In this document: in pieces, positions 31,461 to 38,341 of the stretch | How the letters are laid out: every line of letters begins with the position of its first letter | How positions within the stretch are numbered: the stretch's first letter is position 1 | Virus record (IMG/VR): IMGVR_UViG_3300042945_000967 | Span: 1 to 38,341 of that record | Length of the DNA stretch: 38,341 nt | Direction: 5' to 3' (one strand) | Source: a virus | Made by a program: the position numbers and the translations under genes | Notes under the pieces: model-generated | The model's database searches: none | What the model saw: the letters and a program-made list of their open reading frames with translations, nothing else | Told to the model about the DNA's origin: nothing

Positions 31461-31606
31461 GGGAATTGGCTTTGAAGTCGTTGCTGCTGTGCCTTCTGCC
31501 CCTTGGCGGCCGCCCCGGTGACGGGGTAGCTGTGCTGTGCGCAGCCCATCGCCAGCAGCACGAATGTGGCGGCCATAAGGACGGCACCAATGATGCGGGT
31601 CTTCAT
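31457..31606 (-). CDS. Small lipoprotein
   Basis: 49 residues. [20 protein letters not shown] then GCAQHSYPVTG: a signal peptide with LAMGC, a lipobox placing a lipid on Cys22. The mature part is only 28 residues, mostly polar. ATGA overlaps on both sides. It might serve in lysis (outer-membrane spanin-like) or superinfection exclusion. It is short for a spanin and has no partner gene in another frame. Confidence 0.6.
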   Translation of the reverse strand: MKTRIIGAVLMAATFVLLAMGCAQHSYPVTGAAAKGQKAQQQRLQSQFP

Positions 31607-33513
31607 GATGCGAACAGTTCAAGTTTGGTGGCCGTGTAGCGGAGGGCACCACCTTGCCCCGCCCATGTGCCAAGCCTGCTCACGGTCATCGGCGAAGGTA
31701 GCACAATGGTGGTGACGCCGCTAGCCGTTGTCACCGTGCAGCGCTGGCCGTTGGCGTACCAGTTGCCGTCCGGGTACACACCGAGGTAGTTCAGGCTCAC
31801 CTGCCCGGCTGATACAGCAAGGGCCGAATACCCGCCCGCTGCGGTGTTGTTCTTGAAGCCCGTGAGCACCACACGCCCAACCGCCACATCGGCGATGTCC
31901 TCCGAGTAGGTGTTGCTGCTGACCGCTACGTTGCTGCGCGTGAACAGGGCCGTACCCGAAGGCGGAGGCGTGGGAGTTGGTGTGGGCGTAGGCGTGGGGG
32001 TGGGGGTCGGAGTAGGCGTGGGTGTTGGCGTAGGGGTAGGGGTAGGGGTAGGCGTAGGGGTAGGCGTAGGCGTAGGTGTGGGAGTAGGGGCAGGCGTGGG
32101 AGTGCCGGCGGCGCCTGTGTAGCTGAAGGCAGGTGTGCCAGCCGCATGGCTGATGGCCGGTGCCCATGCCGTGCCGTTCCACCGCTGGAAGCCGAGGCGT
32201 TTTGGGTTGCCTACGACGCCAGCCAGCGGGGCCACCTCCTGCCTGTCGATCTGCACGATGCGGCGGCTGCCGTCGCGCTTGTAGAACACCTCGTTCTTAT
32301 CGAAGGGGAAGCCCGGCGTGGCGTACACGTTGCCGCCCACCTCGTGGATCAGATTGGCCGTGCTGTTCCACTCGCTCAGGATGCCCTTCACGAGTTGCGG
32401 CTGGATGCCGCCGTCGTCATGGCGCGGGTCGAGCACCAGCAGGCTCTCGGTCTTAATGCCAGCCGTGGCGTAGGCCAGCAGCCCGAAGTCGAGGGCCACG
32501 CGCCCCCGCAGGTCGCCAAGGATGGTGCCGTTCCACGGGCCCCGGCTCTCACTCGCCACGCCCGTCTCGACCTTGATGCAGCCCGATACCTTCAGCGATA
32601 CCCCGCTTTCGCGCCCGTAGCCCTTGCGGGCGAGGAACACGCACGGCACATCGTCCGTCTCGATGTCGCCGATGTGCCACATATTGTCCGTGCTGCCCAA
32701 GAAGATGAACGTGGCGACCGTGCCGTTCATCACCGTCACCTTCTGCACATCGCCGGGCGTGCCACGGGTGGCAAGGAACGCCGCGTCCACCTTGCTGCAA
32801 TAGATATTGCCGAACTTGCTGGCGCTCCCCGGATCCCAAGCGGCCACGCCCACGATCAGGCGGCCCGGCACGAAGTAGGGGTCAGCGTTGCCCCGGATGT
32901 GGATGCGGTCGATCCCGCACAGCTCCTGATACGCGCCCACCGTGCCCTCGTTGCTCCACGAGGTCGTCTTGAACGCAGCGTAGACCTTGTTGGCCTGTGG
33001 TCCGAGCACGTCGATGGTAGCGGTGAACGTATCGTCCACGATCCACTTGTCGGGGCGCATCACCAACTCAGTCCCGCCAGCACCACGCGGCTGCACGGAG
33101 TTGGGGAACACGTTGCCCGGCCCGTTGCCAGTCACGCTGTTGTAGCTCAGGGTCATGGAGCCGTTGATCTGGAACTGCCCACGTTCGATGACGATGGGGG
33201 CGCGGCTGATGTTGGGGCCGGATGGTCCGAGGCCGGACGTTCCCCAGATGACATCTTCGTAAGAGGCGACGAGCGGCGTCATGCGGCCGATCTTGTCATC
33301 GGCCCAGCCGAGCGCCTTGTACCGGGCGTAGGCCTGCGCCCACTTGGTCTGCCAGCCTGCGATGTCCTTGATCTCACGGTAGATGCCTTCGGCGTCCTGC
33401 TGGAGGCCGTACATCTCCACCAGCGGGTAGAAGTCTCGGAACGGTATCATGTGTTGGGTTTTGGTTCGTTTGATGATGGCCCGCGTCAGTTCGATGCGTC
33501 GGGCCTTTTTCAT
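31603..33513 (-). CDS. Tail spike with beta-helix core and Pro-Thr linker
   Basis: 636 residues. The N-terminal ~70 residues ([20 protein letters not shown], then [20 protein letters not shown]) look like an attachment part. From about 100-450 the chain has repeated short strands with Gly, Asn and Asp turns ([27 protein letters not shown]), like a right-handed beta-helix with possible depolymerase activity. Residues ~471-517 are an unbroken run of Thr-Pro repeats, followed by a C-terminal beta domain that ends [14 protein letters not shown]. The linker probably separates the spike core from a receptor-binding or trimerising head. Catalytic residues cannot be named. Confidence 0.65.
   Translation of the reverse strand: MKKARRIELTRAIIKRTKTQHMIPFRDFYPLVEMYGLQQDAEGIYREIKDIAGWQTKWAQAYARYKALGWADDKIGRMTPLVASYEDVIWGTSGLGPSGPNISRAPIVIERGQFQINGSMTLSYNSVTGNGPGNVFPNSVQPRGAGGTELVMRPDKWIVDDTFTATIDVLGPQANKVYAAFKTTSWSNEGTVGAYQELCGIDRIHIRGNADPYFVPGRLIVGVAAWDPGSASKFGNIYCSKVDAAFLATRGTPGDVQKVTVMNGTVATFIFLGSTDNMWHIGDIETDDVPCVFLARKGYGRESGVSLKVSGCIKVETGVASESRGPWNGTILGDLRGRVALDFGLLAYATAGIKTESLLVLDPRHDDGGIQPQLVKGILSEWNSTANLIHEVGGNVYATPGFPFDKNEVFYKRDGSRRIVQIDRQEVAPLAGVVGNPKRLGFQRWNGTAWAPAISHAAGTPAFSYTGAAGTPTPAPTPTPTPTPTPTPTPTPTPTPTPTPTPTPTPTPTPTPTPTPPPSGTALFTRSNVAVSSNTYSEDIADVAVGRVVLTGFKNNTAAGGYSALAVSAGQVSLNYLGVYPDGNWYANGQRCTVTTASGVTTIVLPSPMTVSRLGTWAGQGGALRYTATKLELFAS
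31971..32100. repeat. Minisatellite encoding the Thr-Pro linker
   Basis: Plus-strand units of the form GG(N)GT(N), six bases each, repeat more than 20 times. In the coding direction they read ACN CCN. Such tracts change length by slippage, so the linker length may differ among isolates. Plus-strand frames here give artefactual Gly-Val repeats. Confidence 0.85.
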
Positions 33514-33521
33514 TCAGGGTA

Positions 33522-33977
33522 TTATACCCAGCGGTAGAACGCGAAGCAGGACAGCACCATCATGCCCTCGGTCATGTAGGCCACCATGCCTGCCTTGCGT
33601 GCGTCACGCGAGTCCATGTAGATGTGCCATGCTTCCACCGCCTCGGTCCTGTCGAATGGCAGGAACAGGCGCAGGAACTGCCAGTCGTACCATGACGATG
33701 GCGAGATATAGACCGCACGAACGCCGCGCCACTTGTTGAGCCTCCACCGGAAGCAGGCGCTGAAAATACAGGCAGAGGCTATCAACGCAGCCACCACCTG
33801 CCACCCGGAGGTGATGGCACCCATGCCATACAGGCCGCCAACGGCGAACACCATGAACGCGGCCCGTGTCACCCAACCTACAAGGTGATCGATGGGCTTG
33901 TGGTCGATGATATCCTGAGCATCGTTGCGTGCCTCCACATATGCCAGCAGGATGGCAAGGATGAGTGCTGCTATCAT
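33522..33977 (-). CDS. Multi-pass membrane protein
   Basis: 151 residues from ATG 33975-33977, coupled by ATGA. Hydrophobic segments: MIAALILAILLAY, WVTRAAFMVFAVGGLYGMGA, WQVVAALIASACIFSACF, and a weaker one at the end (MMVLSCFAFYRWV). Between them lies a polar loop. Position beside the spanin and amidase genes suggests a lysis or envelope role, possibly a holin variant; it is larger and less regular than usual holins. Confidence 0.6.
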   Translation of the reverse strand: MIAALILAILLAYVEARNDAQDIIDHKPIDHLVGWVTRAAFMVFAVGGLYGMGAITSGWQVVAALIASACIFSACFRWRLNKWRGVRAVYISPSSWYDWQFLRLFLPFDRTEAVEAWHIYMDSRDARKAGMVAYMTEGMMVLSCFAFYRWV

Positions 33978-34294
33978 TGGTCGATCGGGTTGTTGATGAT
34001 GTCGTCCGCCCACTGCGCCGCCTCGCGTTCGCTCTGGTGGGGCAGGTGACCCAGCTCGCCGTTGTGCGCCACGGCGGTGATCCACCAGCGTAGGTTGGAC
34101 ACGATGAGCTTTTGGCGGTGCAGGGCCGTGCCGAGGAGGTAGCCGAGGAAGAGGGCCACGCCCCATCCCAGGACCGCCGCGGCAGCGCCAAGGTCTTCTT
34201 CGATCAGGGCCGATGCGGTGCCCCACAGGAACACGAACGGGATGCCGTAGAACGCCACGGGGGACGTGCGGCGGGCGAAGGTGAGGAGGTTCAT
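33974..34294 (-). CDS. Two-helix membrane protein (holin candidate)
   Basis: 106 residues. MNLLTFARRTSPVAFYGIPF leads into a membrane helix (about 13-33), a short acidic loop (EEDLG), then a second helix AAAAVLGWGVALFLGYLLGT, and a polar C-terminal tail. This two-helix plan with a short loop matches class II holins. It lies between the spanin and the other membrane protein. Longer frame (34357) is less likely, because ATGA overlap with the spanin stop fixes this start. Confidence 0.5.
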   Translation of the reverse strand: MNLLTFARRTSPVAFYGIPFVFLWGTASALIEEDLGAAAAVLGWGVALFLGYLLGTALHRQKLIVSNLRWWITAVAHNGELGHLPHQSEREAAQWADDIINNPIDQ

Positions 34295-34713
34295 CGGCGA
34301 AGGGATGTTAGGATGACTGCCAAGATAAGGCCCCCGACCAACACCCAATACCACCACGGGATTTGTTCAATGATCTTGGTCGGCTGCACAACCGGCACCT
34401 CCACGCGATACGGCACGAGAATGGTGTCCTGCAAGCACTCACCAGACAGGTAGACCGTATCACCAAGCATCCGCACGTATCGCACCCGAACGCGGTCCTT
34501 GGTGAGCGTCACGGTGTCGCCACGGTCACGGAACACCGTATCAGCCCGCACGTACTCCACCACGGCCTCCACGGTATCGTGTATCACCACCGTGTCGCGC
34601 AGCTCCGGGTACCTCATCAGCAGCCTGTTGAGGCGCTTCTGTGGGTTACACGCCACACAGATCGCCATAACTGCCGCAATGAGGAATATAAACCGCAAGT
34701 TTAGATTTCTCAT
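34291..34713 (-). CDS. Candidate unimolecular spanin (lipoprotein with C-terminal transmembrane segment)
   Basis: 140 residues. The N-terminal signal ends IFLIAAVMAICVAC with Cys22 as the lipidation site, followed by a polar, mostly beta/coiled part (NPQKRLNRLLMRYPELRDTV, then DTVFRDRGDTVTL). The C-terminus IPWWYWVLVGGLILAVILTS (about 118-137) is a membrane helix with a basic end. An outer-membrane lipid at one end and an inner-membrane helix at the other is the plan of u-spanins, which fuse the two membranes at the last step of lysis. It lies among other lysis genes. Confidence 0.6.
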   Translation of the reverse strand: MRNLNLRFIFLIAAVMAICVACNPQKRLNRLLMRYPELRDTVVIHDTVEAVVEYVRADTVFRDRGDTVTLTKDRVRVRYVRMLGDTVYLSGECLQDTILVPYRVEVPVVQPTKIIEQIPWWYWVLVGGLILAVILTSLRR

Positions 34714-34946
34714 TCCTCGTACGTGTCTGGTGGGCTGAACGGCAGCCCGGTGGGGATGTGATAGTCGCGAATCTTCACCCGCTTGGGCCTATCTGCGAAG
34801 GTAATGCGCCATGTGTACGCCTTCAAGCCGTACTCCTCTACCGCCAAGACGATGGCACGCATCAACGTCTCAGCTGTCGGGTTTCCGATCACGGTCACCT
34901 CGCGGCGCGTGCTGCTGACCTCTATGCGGGGGCGCTCCCTGCTCAT
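34710..34946 (-). CDS. Small protein, unknown
   Basis: 78 residues. MSRERPRIEVSSTRREVTVI begins with a basic stretch, then a beta-type segment YTWRITFADRPKRVKIRDY. ATGA overlaps with both neighbours decide the start over a longer frame at 35000. No family recognised. Confidence 0.5.
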   Translation of the reverse strand: MSRERPRIEVSSTRREVTVIGNPTAETLMRAIVLAVEEYGLKAYTWRITFADRPKRVKIRDYHIPTGLPFSPPDTYEE

Positions 34947-35089
34947 CGCGTTGCATACCAGAACATCGCCACCGACAAGGCCCGGCGGTATAGCTCCCAT
35001 TGGCGGACGGTCTGTGGCTCGGCAATGCCGCCTATATCCACGCCCTTCACAGAGAGGATGTAAAGTCTGATTAGTTCAGGTCCGCTCAT
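34943..35089 (-). CDS. Small helical protein
   Basis: 48 residues: MSGPELIRLYILSVKGVDIG then EPQTVRQWELYRRALSVAMF. ATGA overlaps with both flanking genes support translation. No membrane signal. Unrecognised. Confidence 0.5.
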   Translation of the reverse strand: MSGPELIRLYILSVKGVDIGGIAEPQTVRQWELYRRALSVAMFWYATR

Positions 35090-36102
35090 CGCACCTTGCC
35101 CTGGATGATGGTCTTGTTGTCCACCTCGAAGCTGCCGTCCTCGTTGAGATGCACGATAGCGAAGCCGTGGTTCCAGTTGTTGAACGGCATATAGTGCGGC
35201 TGTAACTCACACAGGCATCCGGTGCTCCACCACCCACGCACCGTCTGTCGCACGGTCCTCTCGATATGCTGGCTGGTGCGATGGAAGTGCCCGATCACCA
35301 TGCTTTCGCCAGCCCGTAGCGATAGCCACCGGGCCGGGTTCACGCCACCGGCACCCCTCCACTCGTCACCGTGGCCGATGGTCAGGCTACCAGCGTACAC
35401 GGGCCGCTTGTTTCTGATGTACTCGATGCCGCTCTCGCCAAGGCGCAGCAGCGTTGGCAGCTCGAATTCGGCCATGCCAAGCAGCAGCTGCGCGTGCTTC
35501 ATCAGGTACCGCTCCATGCGGTACTCATGGTTGCCCTCCTTTAAGTAGATGGGCACGCCGGGGAAGGCCGACCGTATCATCTTTAACGCCTCTCGGCACG
35601 CCTCAAGCTCCTCGTGCCACTTGACCTTGCGAGGGTCTTTCTCGTGGTCGCTGACGCCGTAGAAGTCCAGCGTGTCTCCGTTGAGCATCACCGCATCTGG
35701 ACGCACCTTGATGCCGTACTCGATGGCAGCAGCAAGAGCCGATGGCTCGTGGAATGGTACGTGAATATCCGAAAGCACCAGCACCGAGCGCACGGCCTTC
35801 GGCATTACGAACGGCACGATGGGCTCGCTCCAGCTTTCGGGCATCATCGCCTCCCACGCATCAGCACCTGCCATACCCTTGGGGCGCATCAGTCCGTGCT
35901 TGACAGGATGGGTGCGCGACTTGTCACCCTGCGCACCTGTGTAGTACTGGATCGCACTACGGCACGATGTGATGTTGGTGTATAGCCCCGGCTGCTCCTT
36001 CATGATCAGCTTGGCAAGCGTTAGCCGAGGCATCGCCGGGTGGCGGCGGAGGTAATCCATCACCACTTCGCTTGCCATTCCTTTGTTGCATTTCACGCCC
36101 AT
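35086..36102 (-). CDS. Calcineurin-like metallophosphoesterase with N-terminal helical domain
   Basis: 338 residues. Metal-binding motifs run in order: SDIH at 111-114, GDTLD at 142-146, GNHE at 190-193, GHGDE at 243-247 and GHFH at 271-274. The first ~65 residues (SEVVMDYLRRHPAMPRLTLA, then SCRSAIQYYTGAQGD) look like a winged-helix or DNA-binding domain. A nuclease or phosphatase of this kind might act on DNA ends or RNA. Its place between amidase and spanin is odd for a DNA enzyme, so a lysis-timing or late DNA-processing role is open. Confidence 0.82.
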   Translation of the reverse strand: MGVKCNKGMASEVVMDYLRRHPAMPRLTLAKLIMKEQPGLYTNITSCRSAIQYYTGAQGDKSRTHPVKHGLMRPKGMAGADAWEAMMPESWSEPIVPFVMPKAVRSVLVLSDIHVPFHEPSALAAAIEYGIKVRPDAVMLNGDTLDFYGVSDHEKDPRKVKWHEELEACREALKMIRSAFPGVPIYLKEGNHEYRMERYLMKHAQLLLGMAEFELPTLLRLGESGIEYIRNKRPVYAGSLTIGHGDEWRGAGGVNPARWLSLRAGESMVIGHFHRTSQHIERTVRQTVRGWWSTGCLCELQPHYMPFNNWNHGFAIVHLNEDGSFEVDNKTIIQGKVR

Positions 36103-36175
36103 GATCAGAGGTTATGCGTTTGTGCAGTTGATCGCTGTACTCGCCGTCCCCCCTGTTCAGATGGAGCGGCATGGC

Positions 36176-36712
36176 CTACCGGATCTGCTCCACCGCCTCG
36201 CGGCCCCAGTACCCGGGGCACTTCGTCTGTTTCGTCTCGCTGTGCAGCACTATGCGCAGCGGGGCGTATTCACTATTTAGCACCTCGATCAAATGGATGA
36301 GGCTGTGGACCGTCTCAGGCGGCACAGGGTGGGCCTCGTAGTCGCCGATGAGGCACACACCTATCGAGCGGCTGTTGAACCCCTGTGCGTGGTTGGTGCG
36401 CCGCTCAACATCGTTTAGTTGATACACTTTACCATCCCACCCCACGGCGAAGTGGTAGGCGATGGCCGGCCACCCCCGCGTGGCGGTGTGGAACTCGGCG
36501 ATGTTGCGAATCGTCTGCCCACGGGTGGCCGAATGATGCACCACCACGGCATCGACGCGCTCCATGCTGCGGATGGGATACTCGCCCGTGATGGGCAGCT
36601 TGCCACGAAGGTCGATGAAGGGGATGCCGTCGAAGGACACCACGCATCCCATGCACACCGCACCCCGGATAACTGCCTTGGCGGCGATGCGGTATGCGAT
36701 GGTCTTGAGCAT
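36176..36712 (-). CDS. N-acetylmuramoyl-L-alanine amidase (endolysin)
   Basis: 178 residues from ATG 36710-36712. Amidase_2 features: AVVVHHSATRG (54-64), AYHFAVGWDGKVYQLND (85-101), RSIGVCLIGDYE (115-126), and LHSETKQTKCPGYW (156-169), giving a zinc site from His59 or His60, His157 and Cys165. It cuts the amide between muramic acid and L-alanine. The first ~28 residues include a hydrophobic stretch with two Cys that may target the membrane (a signal-arrest-type start is possible). Overlaps the 42-residue membrane gene as TGATG. Confidence 0.85.
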   Translation of the reverse strand: MLKTIAYRIAAKAVIRGAVCMGCVVSFDGIPFIDLRGKLPITGEYPIRSMERVDAVVVHHSATRGQTIRNIAEFHTATRGWPAIAYHFAVGWDGKVYQLNDVERRTNHAQGFNSRSIGVCLIGDYEAHPVPPETVHSLIHLIEVLNSEYAPLRIVLHSETKQTKCPGYWGREAVEQIR

Positions 36713-36840
36713 CACTTGTATGGGATGCCCAGCGCCTTCTTGATGGCGGCCTTGGCGAGTTCATGCACCACGGCCCACACGACAGCGCAGACGGCGGTGA
36801 GGATCACAGCGTCCTGATGAAAGGCCCACCAGTCAAGCAT
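36712..36840 (-). CDS. Tiny membrane protein upstream of the amidase (holin-like)
   Basis: 42 residues. DAVILTAVCAVVWAVVHELA is one membrane helix, with a short acidic/aromatic start (MLDWWAFHQ) and a basic end (KAAIKKALGIPYK). It is directly coupled to the amidase and is a good pinholin-size candidate. Confidence 0.5.
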   Translation of the reverse strand: MLDWWAFHQDAVILTAVCAVVWAVVHELAKAAIKKALGIPYK

Positions 36841-36964
36841 GACTGTCCCAGAGGCTTTTCACTTTCTGAACCGTAAACTTGAAAAGCGTGGTGAGCTTTT
36901 CAAAGATCTCTGGGGCGAAGGTGGCGATAGCCAGGACGGCGGCGATGACGAAGATGGTGTCCAT
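36833..36964 (-). CDS. Tiny membrane protein
   Basis: 43 residues. MDTIFVIAAVLAIATFAPEI is an N-terminal membrane helix, then a basic amphipathic tail (KLTTLFKFTVQKVKSLWDS). It overlaps the next small membrane gene by 8 bases. A holin or anti-holin role is possible; the pair recalls short overlapping holin genes. Confidence 0.5.
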   Translation of the reverse strand: MDTIFVIAAVLAIATFAPEIFEKLTTLFKFTVQKVKSLWDSHA

Positions 36965-36965
36965 A

Positions 36966-37226
36966 TCAGTTGATGTTGAGGCGGTCGGTGATGCGTTCAA
37001 CGTGTCGCAGCCTGTCGTCTATGTCGTTCACGGTGTCGGCTATTCCCGCCATTTGGGTCTCGAGTCCTTTGATCCGCTCACCGCTGGCGGTGCGGTGGGC
37101 GGAAAGCTCCCCCCTCATCTCCTTCATTTCGGAGGACAGGTCGCGGAGGGCTTGGACGATGAGCTTCGCGCCCCAGAACAGGATTGCACCAAGGGCGGCG
37201 AGGAGGTATGGAATGAGCGGGGTCAT
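36966..37226 (-). CDS. Membrane-anchored coiled-coil protein
   Basis: 86 residues from ATG 37224-37226, chosen by the ATGA overlap. One N-terminal membrane helix (IPYLLAALGAILFWGAKLIV) then a long coiled coil (RDLSSEMKEMRGELSAHRTA to RLRHVERITDRLNIN). It looks like phage DUF2730-type or XhlA-like proteins near holins. The first gene of the lysis region, downstream of the second tail-fibre gene. Confidence 0.55.
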   Translation of the reverse strand: MTPLIPYLLAALGAILFWGAKLIVQALRDLSSEMKEMRGELSAHRTASGERIKGLETQMAGIADTVNDIDDRLRHVERITDRLNIN

Positions 37227-37813
37227 GGCTGTGTGTTTATCCACTGCCCATTGCTCCATGTAAGGATATCACCTTCTGTGAGGTCGGTGATCTTGATAGG
37301 CAGCAACGATGGCACGATCAATATGCGTACAGTGGCCCCATCAGGCGGCAGTCCCCCTCCTTCATAGCTGGCTGTTAGTACATACGCACTACCACCATCT
37401 GCTGCTCCAGTAACGTGCCAGACACAATATGCACTTGAGTCATCCTCTACACTGATGTATACGATACCACCACCAGCTAATTGATCAAACGTGCTTGCGA
37501 AGTTTTGACCATTAGTATCGCTCTCATGAATGTATATCTCAGTAGAGTTCTCAGGTGGCGTCTGGTTGAATCGAATATATCCTAACGAGATGCCAGTACT
37601 TGTTTGATTTTGCAGATCAACCGTGTATGGCAGACCACTAGGCGCACCGCCACCAGCTCCACCGTTGATAGGCGTCAGGGCGTTGGACGCAGTGACGTTG
37701 TCGCCGCAGTAGAAGTTGCCGCTGCTGTCGCGGAAGATCTCTCCCTCTTCGGGGAACCAATCGGCGCTCAGTTCCTTTGTCGGCGCCAGGATGCGGTTGG
37801 TGTAGAGTCCCAT
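37223..37813 (-). CDS. Short tail fibre/tip protein sharing an N-terminal module with the larger fibre
   Basis: 196 residues. The first ~55 residues (SADWFPEEGEIFRD, GNFYCGDNVTASNALTPINGG) match the N-terminus of the 485-residue fibre, at both protein and DNA level. The rest is Gly/Ser/Tyr/Asn-rich, beta-type. Hand counts show about 60% G+C in the shared part (37681-37740) but about 41% in 37441-37620, a sharp change at the module border. This is what swapping of a receptor-binding tip onto a conserved anchor would produce. Function: virion adhesion. Confidence 0.65.
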   Translation of the reverse strand: MGLYTNRILAPTKELSADWFPEEGEIFRDSSGNFYCGDNVTASNALTPINGGAGGGAPSGLPYTVDLQNQTSTGISLGYIRFNQTPPENSTEIYIHESDTNGQNFASTFDQLAGGGIVYISVEDDSSAYCVWHVTGAADGGSAYVLTASYEGGGLPPDGATVRILIVPSLLPIKITDLTEGDILTWSNGQWINTQP

Positions 37814-37872
37814 GGTTGGTTAGTAGTGTGTTTAGACCTGTGCTTGATCACGCTGGATGTAATGCGTCTGCA

Positions 37873-38341
37873 TCATTGCGTGAAATAGCTGCCGAACAGA
37901 TAGAACACCGAGTATGTGCCTGATCCAATCGGTGAGTTGAACTCATACGCTGTATCGCCAGAGTTGCGACGAAACGACCCAACGTTGTTGGCCGTTGTGC
38001 TTCCCGTTGTTCCGTTTGCGGCGCGCAACGTCGTCGGATACAGATTGGCACTTGCTCCCGTCAGATTCGACTGCTCGTATGGATCAGGCATATCACTCGG
38101 CTTGGTGATGAGCACGTTGGTTACCGTGGTGCCTGCATTTGCCCAGCGCAGGGTGAACTGATAGGTCACAAAGTTGCCTATCTGGTTCCACGAATATGCG
38201 TGGTTGGTAGTGCCGCTCGGCTGCGCGCCTGCCGTTATGGTTATGCCGCCCGATAGGGTTTGTGTGGCTGGCGTCTTGAAGTCTTGTGTGGTGGCAGTGC
38301 CAGCGCCGGTGAATTGAATGATCTTATCGGCGGCGCTTGTG
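37873..38341 (-). CDS. Tail fibre protein, C-terminal part (continues at 1-1116)
   Basis: This is the 3' part of the fibre gene beginning at 1116. Bases 38215-38341 duplicate 1-127, so the non-redundant contribution is 37873-38214 (113 residues plus stop TGA). A GTG-started frame at 38169 could be mistaken for a separate 98-residue gene, but the phase is the same as that of the upstream part and no stop intervenes. The end is Gly/Ser/Thr/Asn-rich with alternating small and aromatic residues (TYSVFYLFGSYF), as in beta-structured fibre tips. A 59-bp gap separates it from the next tail protein. A hand count of 37921-37980 gives about 52% G+C, below the late-gene average by eye. Confidence 0.8.
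   Translation of the reverse strand, partial: TSAADKIIQFTGAGTATTQDFKTPATQTLSGGITITAGAQPSGTTNHAYSWNQIGNFVTYQFTLRWANAGTTVTNVLITKPSDMPDPYEQSNLTGASANLYPTTLRAANGTTGSTTANNVGSFRRNSGDTAYEFNSPIGSGTYSVFYLFGSYFTQ
38215..38341. repeat. Terminal direct repeat, right copy
   Basis: Same sequence as 1-127 with one substitution (38225 G for 11 C). On the coding strand this changes a Gly codon to an Ala codon in the fibre gene. It marks the circular join of the assembly. Confidence 0.93.

Noticed and set aside
31910-32122. Plus-strand frame encoding Gly-Val repeats
   Set aside because: Antisense translation of the Thr-Pro minisatellite; the sense frame belongs to a full-length spike gene.
32146-33537. 463-codon open frame on the plus strand opposite the spike gene
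   Set aside because: Antisense to a gene with clear protein character; composition (His, Val, Ala, Asp-rich) is typical of GC-rich shadow frames.
35957-36172. 71-codon minus-strand frame in the 36103-36175 gap
   Set aside because: Mostly overlaps the phosphoesterase gene in another frame and looks like non-coding translation (basic, Pro-rich).
37873-38169. Separate 98-residue gene with GTG start
   Set aside because: Same phase as the fibre gene across the circular join; it is the 3' end of that gene.
1-38341. Integrase, tRNA genes, CRISPR arrays or insertion sequences
   Set aside because: Read for on both strands; no protein with tyrosine/serine recombinase or transposase motifs, no cloverleaf, and no spaced direct repeats other than those listed.

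Overview
The window is a complete, circularly mapping tailed-phage genome of about 38.2 kb. Bases 1-127 recur at 38215-38341 with one mismatch, and one reading frame runs across the join. The unit genome is therefore 38,214 bp and a tail-fibre gene is split by the linear cut. The DNA is GC-rich, most genes overlap by ATGA, and no tRNA, integrase, CRISPR or insertion sequence was seen. Several gene starts are preceded by the Bacteroidota sigma -7 box TAnnTTTG, in one case with TTG 19 bp upstream. Together with the style of the virion proteins this points to a Bacteroidota host. The tape-measure protein and a frameshifted tail-chaperone gene suggest a long-tailed, siphovirus-like particle. With no integrase it is probably virulent. 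These last points are inference.

Layout: 22843-31072 (+) is the early/middle operon. It starts with a ribbon-helix-helix regulator flanked by TATACA/TGTATA inverted repeats. It continues through small unknown proteins, an SSB-like protein, a VRR-NUC nuclease, an IbrB-like ParB protein with an IbrA-like PAPS-reductase-fold protein, a PD-(D/E)XK exonuclease, a compact cytosine-methyltransferase-like protein and a DnaB-type helicase. It ends at two hairpins. On the minus strand at 22749-18502 lie a secreted protein, a DUF551-like protein, a replication initiator whose gene contains an iteron array beside an AT-rich tract (candidate origin), and a cassette of glycosyltransferase and methyltransferase genes. 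A third glycosyltransferase gene (17838-18536) faces the other way.

From 17845 downwards on the minus strand come the virion genes: small accessory proteins, TerS, TerL, the frameshifted chaperone, neck/tail proteins, two large tail proteins, tape measure, ClpP-type protease/scaffold, major capsid protein and portal, then across the join to two tail fibres. The order is odd because the tail block precedes the head block. The lysis and appendage region follows (37226-31260): small membrane proteins, an amidase endolysin, a metallophosphoesterase, a candidate unimolecular spanin, more membrane proteins, a spike with a long Pro-Thr linker and a small lipoprotein.

How it fits together: the initiator, helicase and SSB-like protein would load host replication machinery at the intragenic origin, since no DNA polymerase or primase is encoded. 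The nucleases and methyltransferase-like protein would process or protect DNA. The glycosyl/methyltransferase cassette and the IbrAB-like pair are the most unusual accessory systems.
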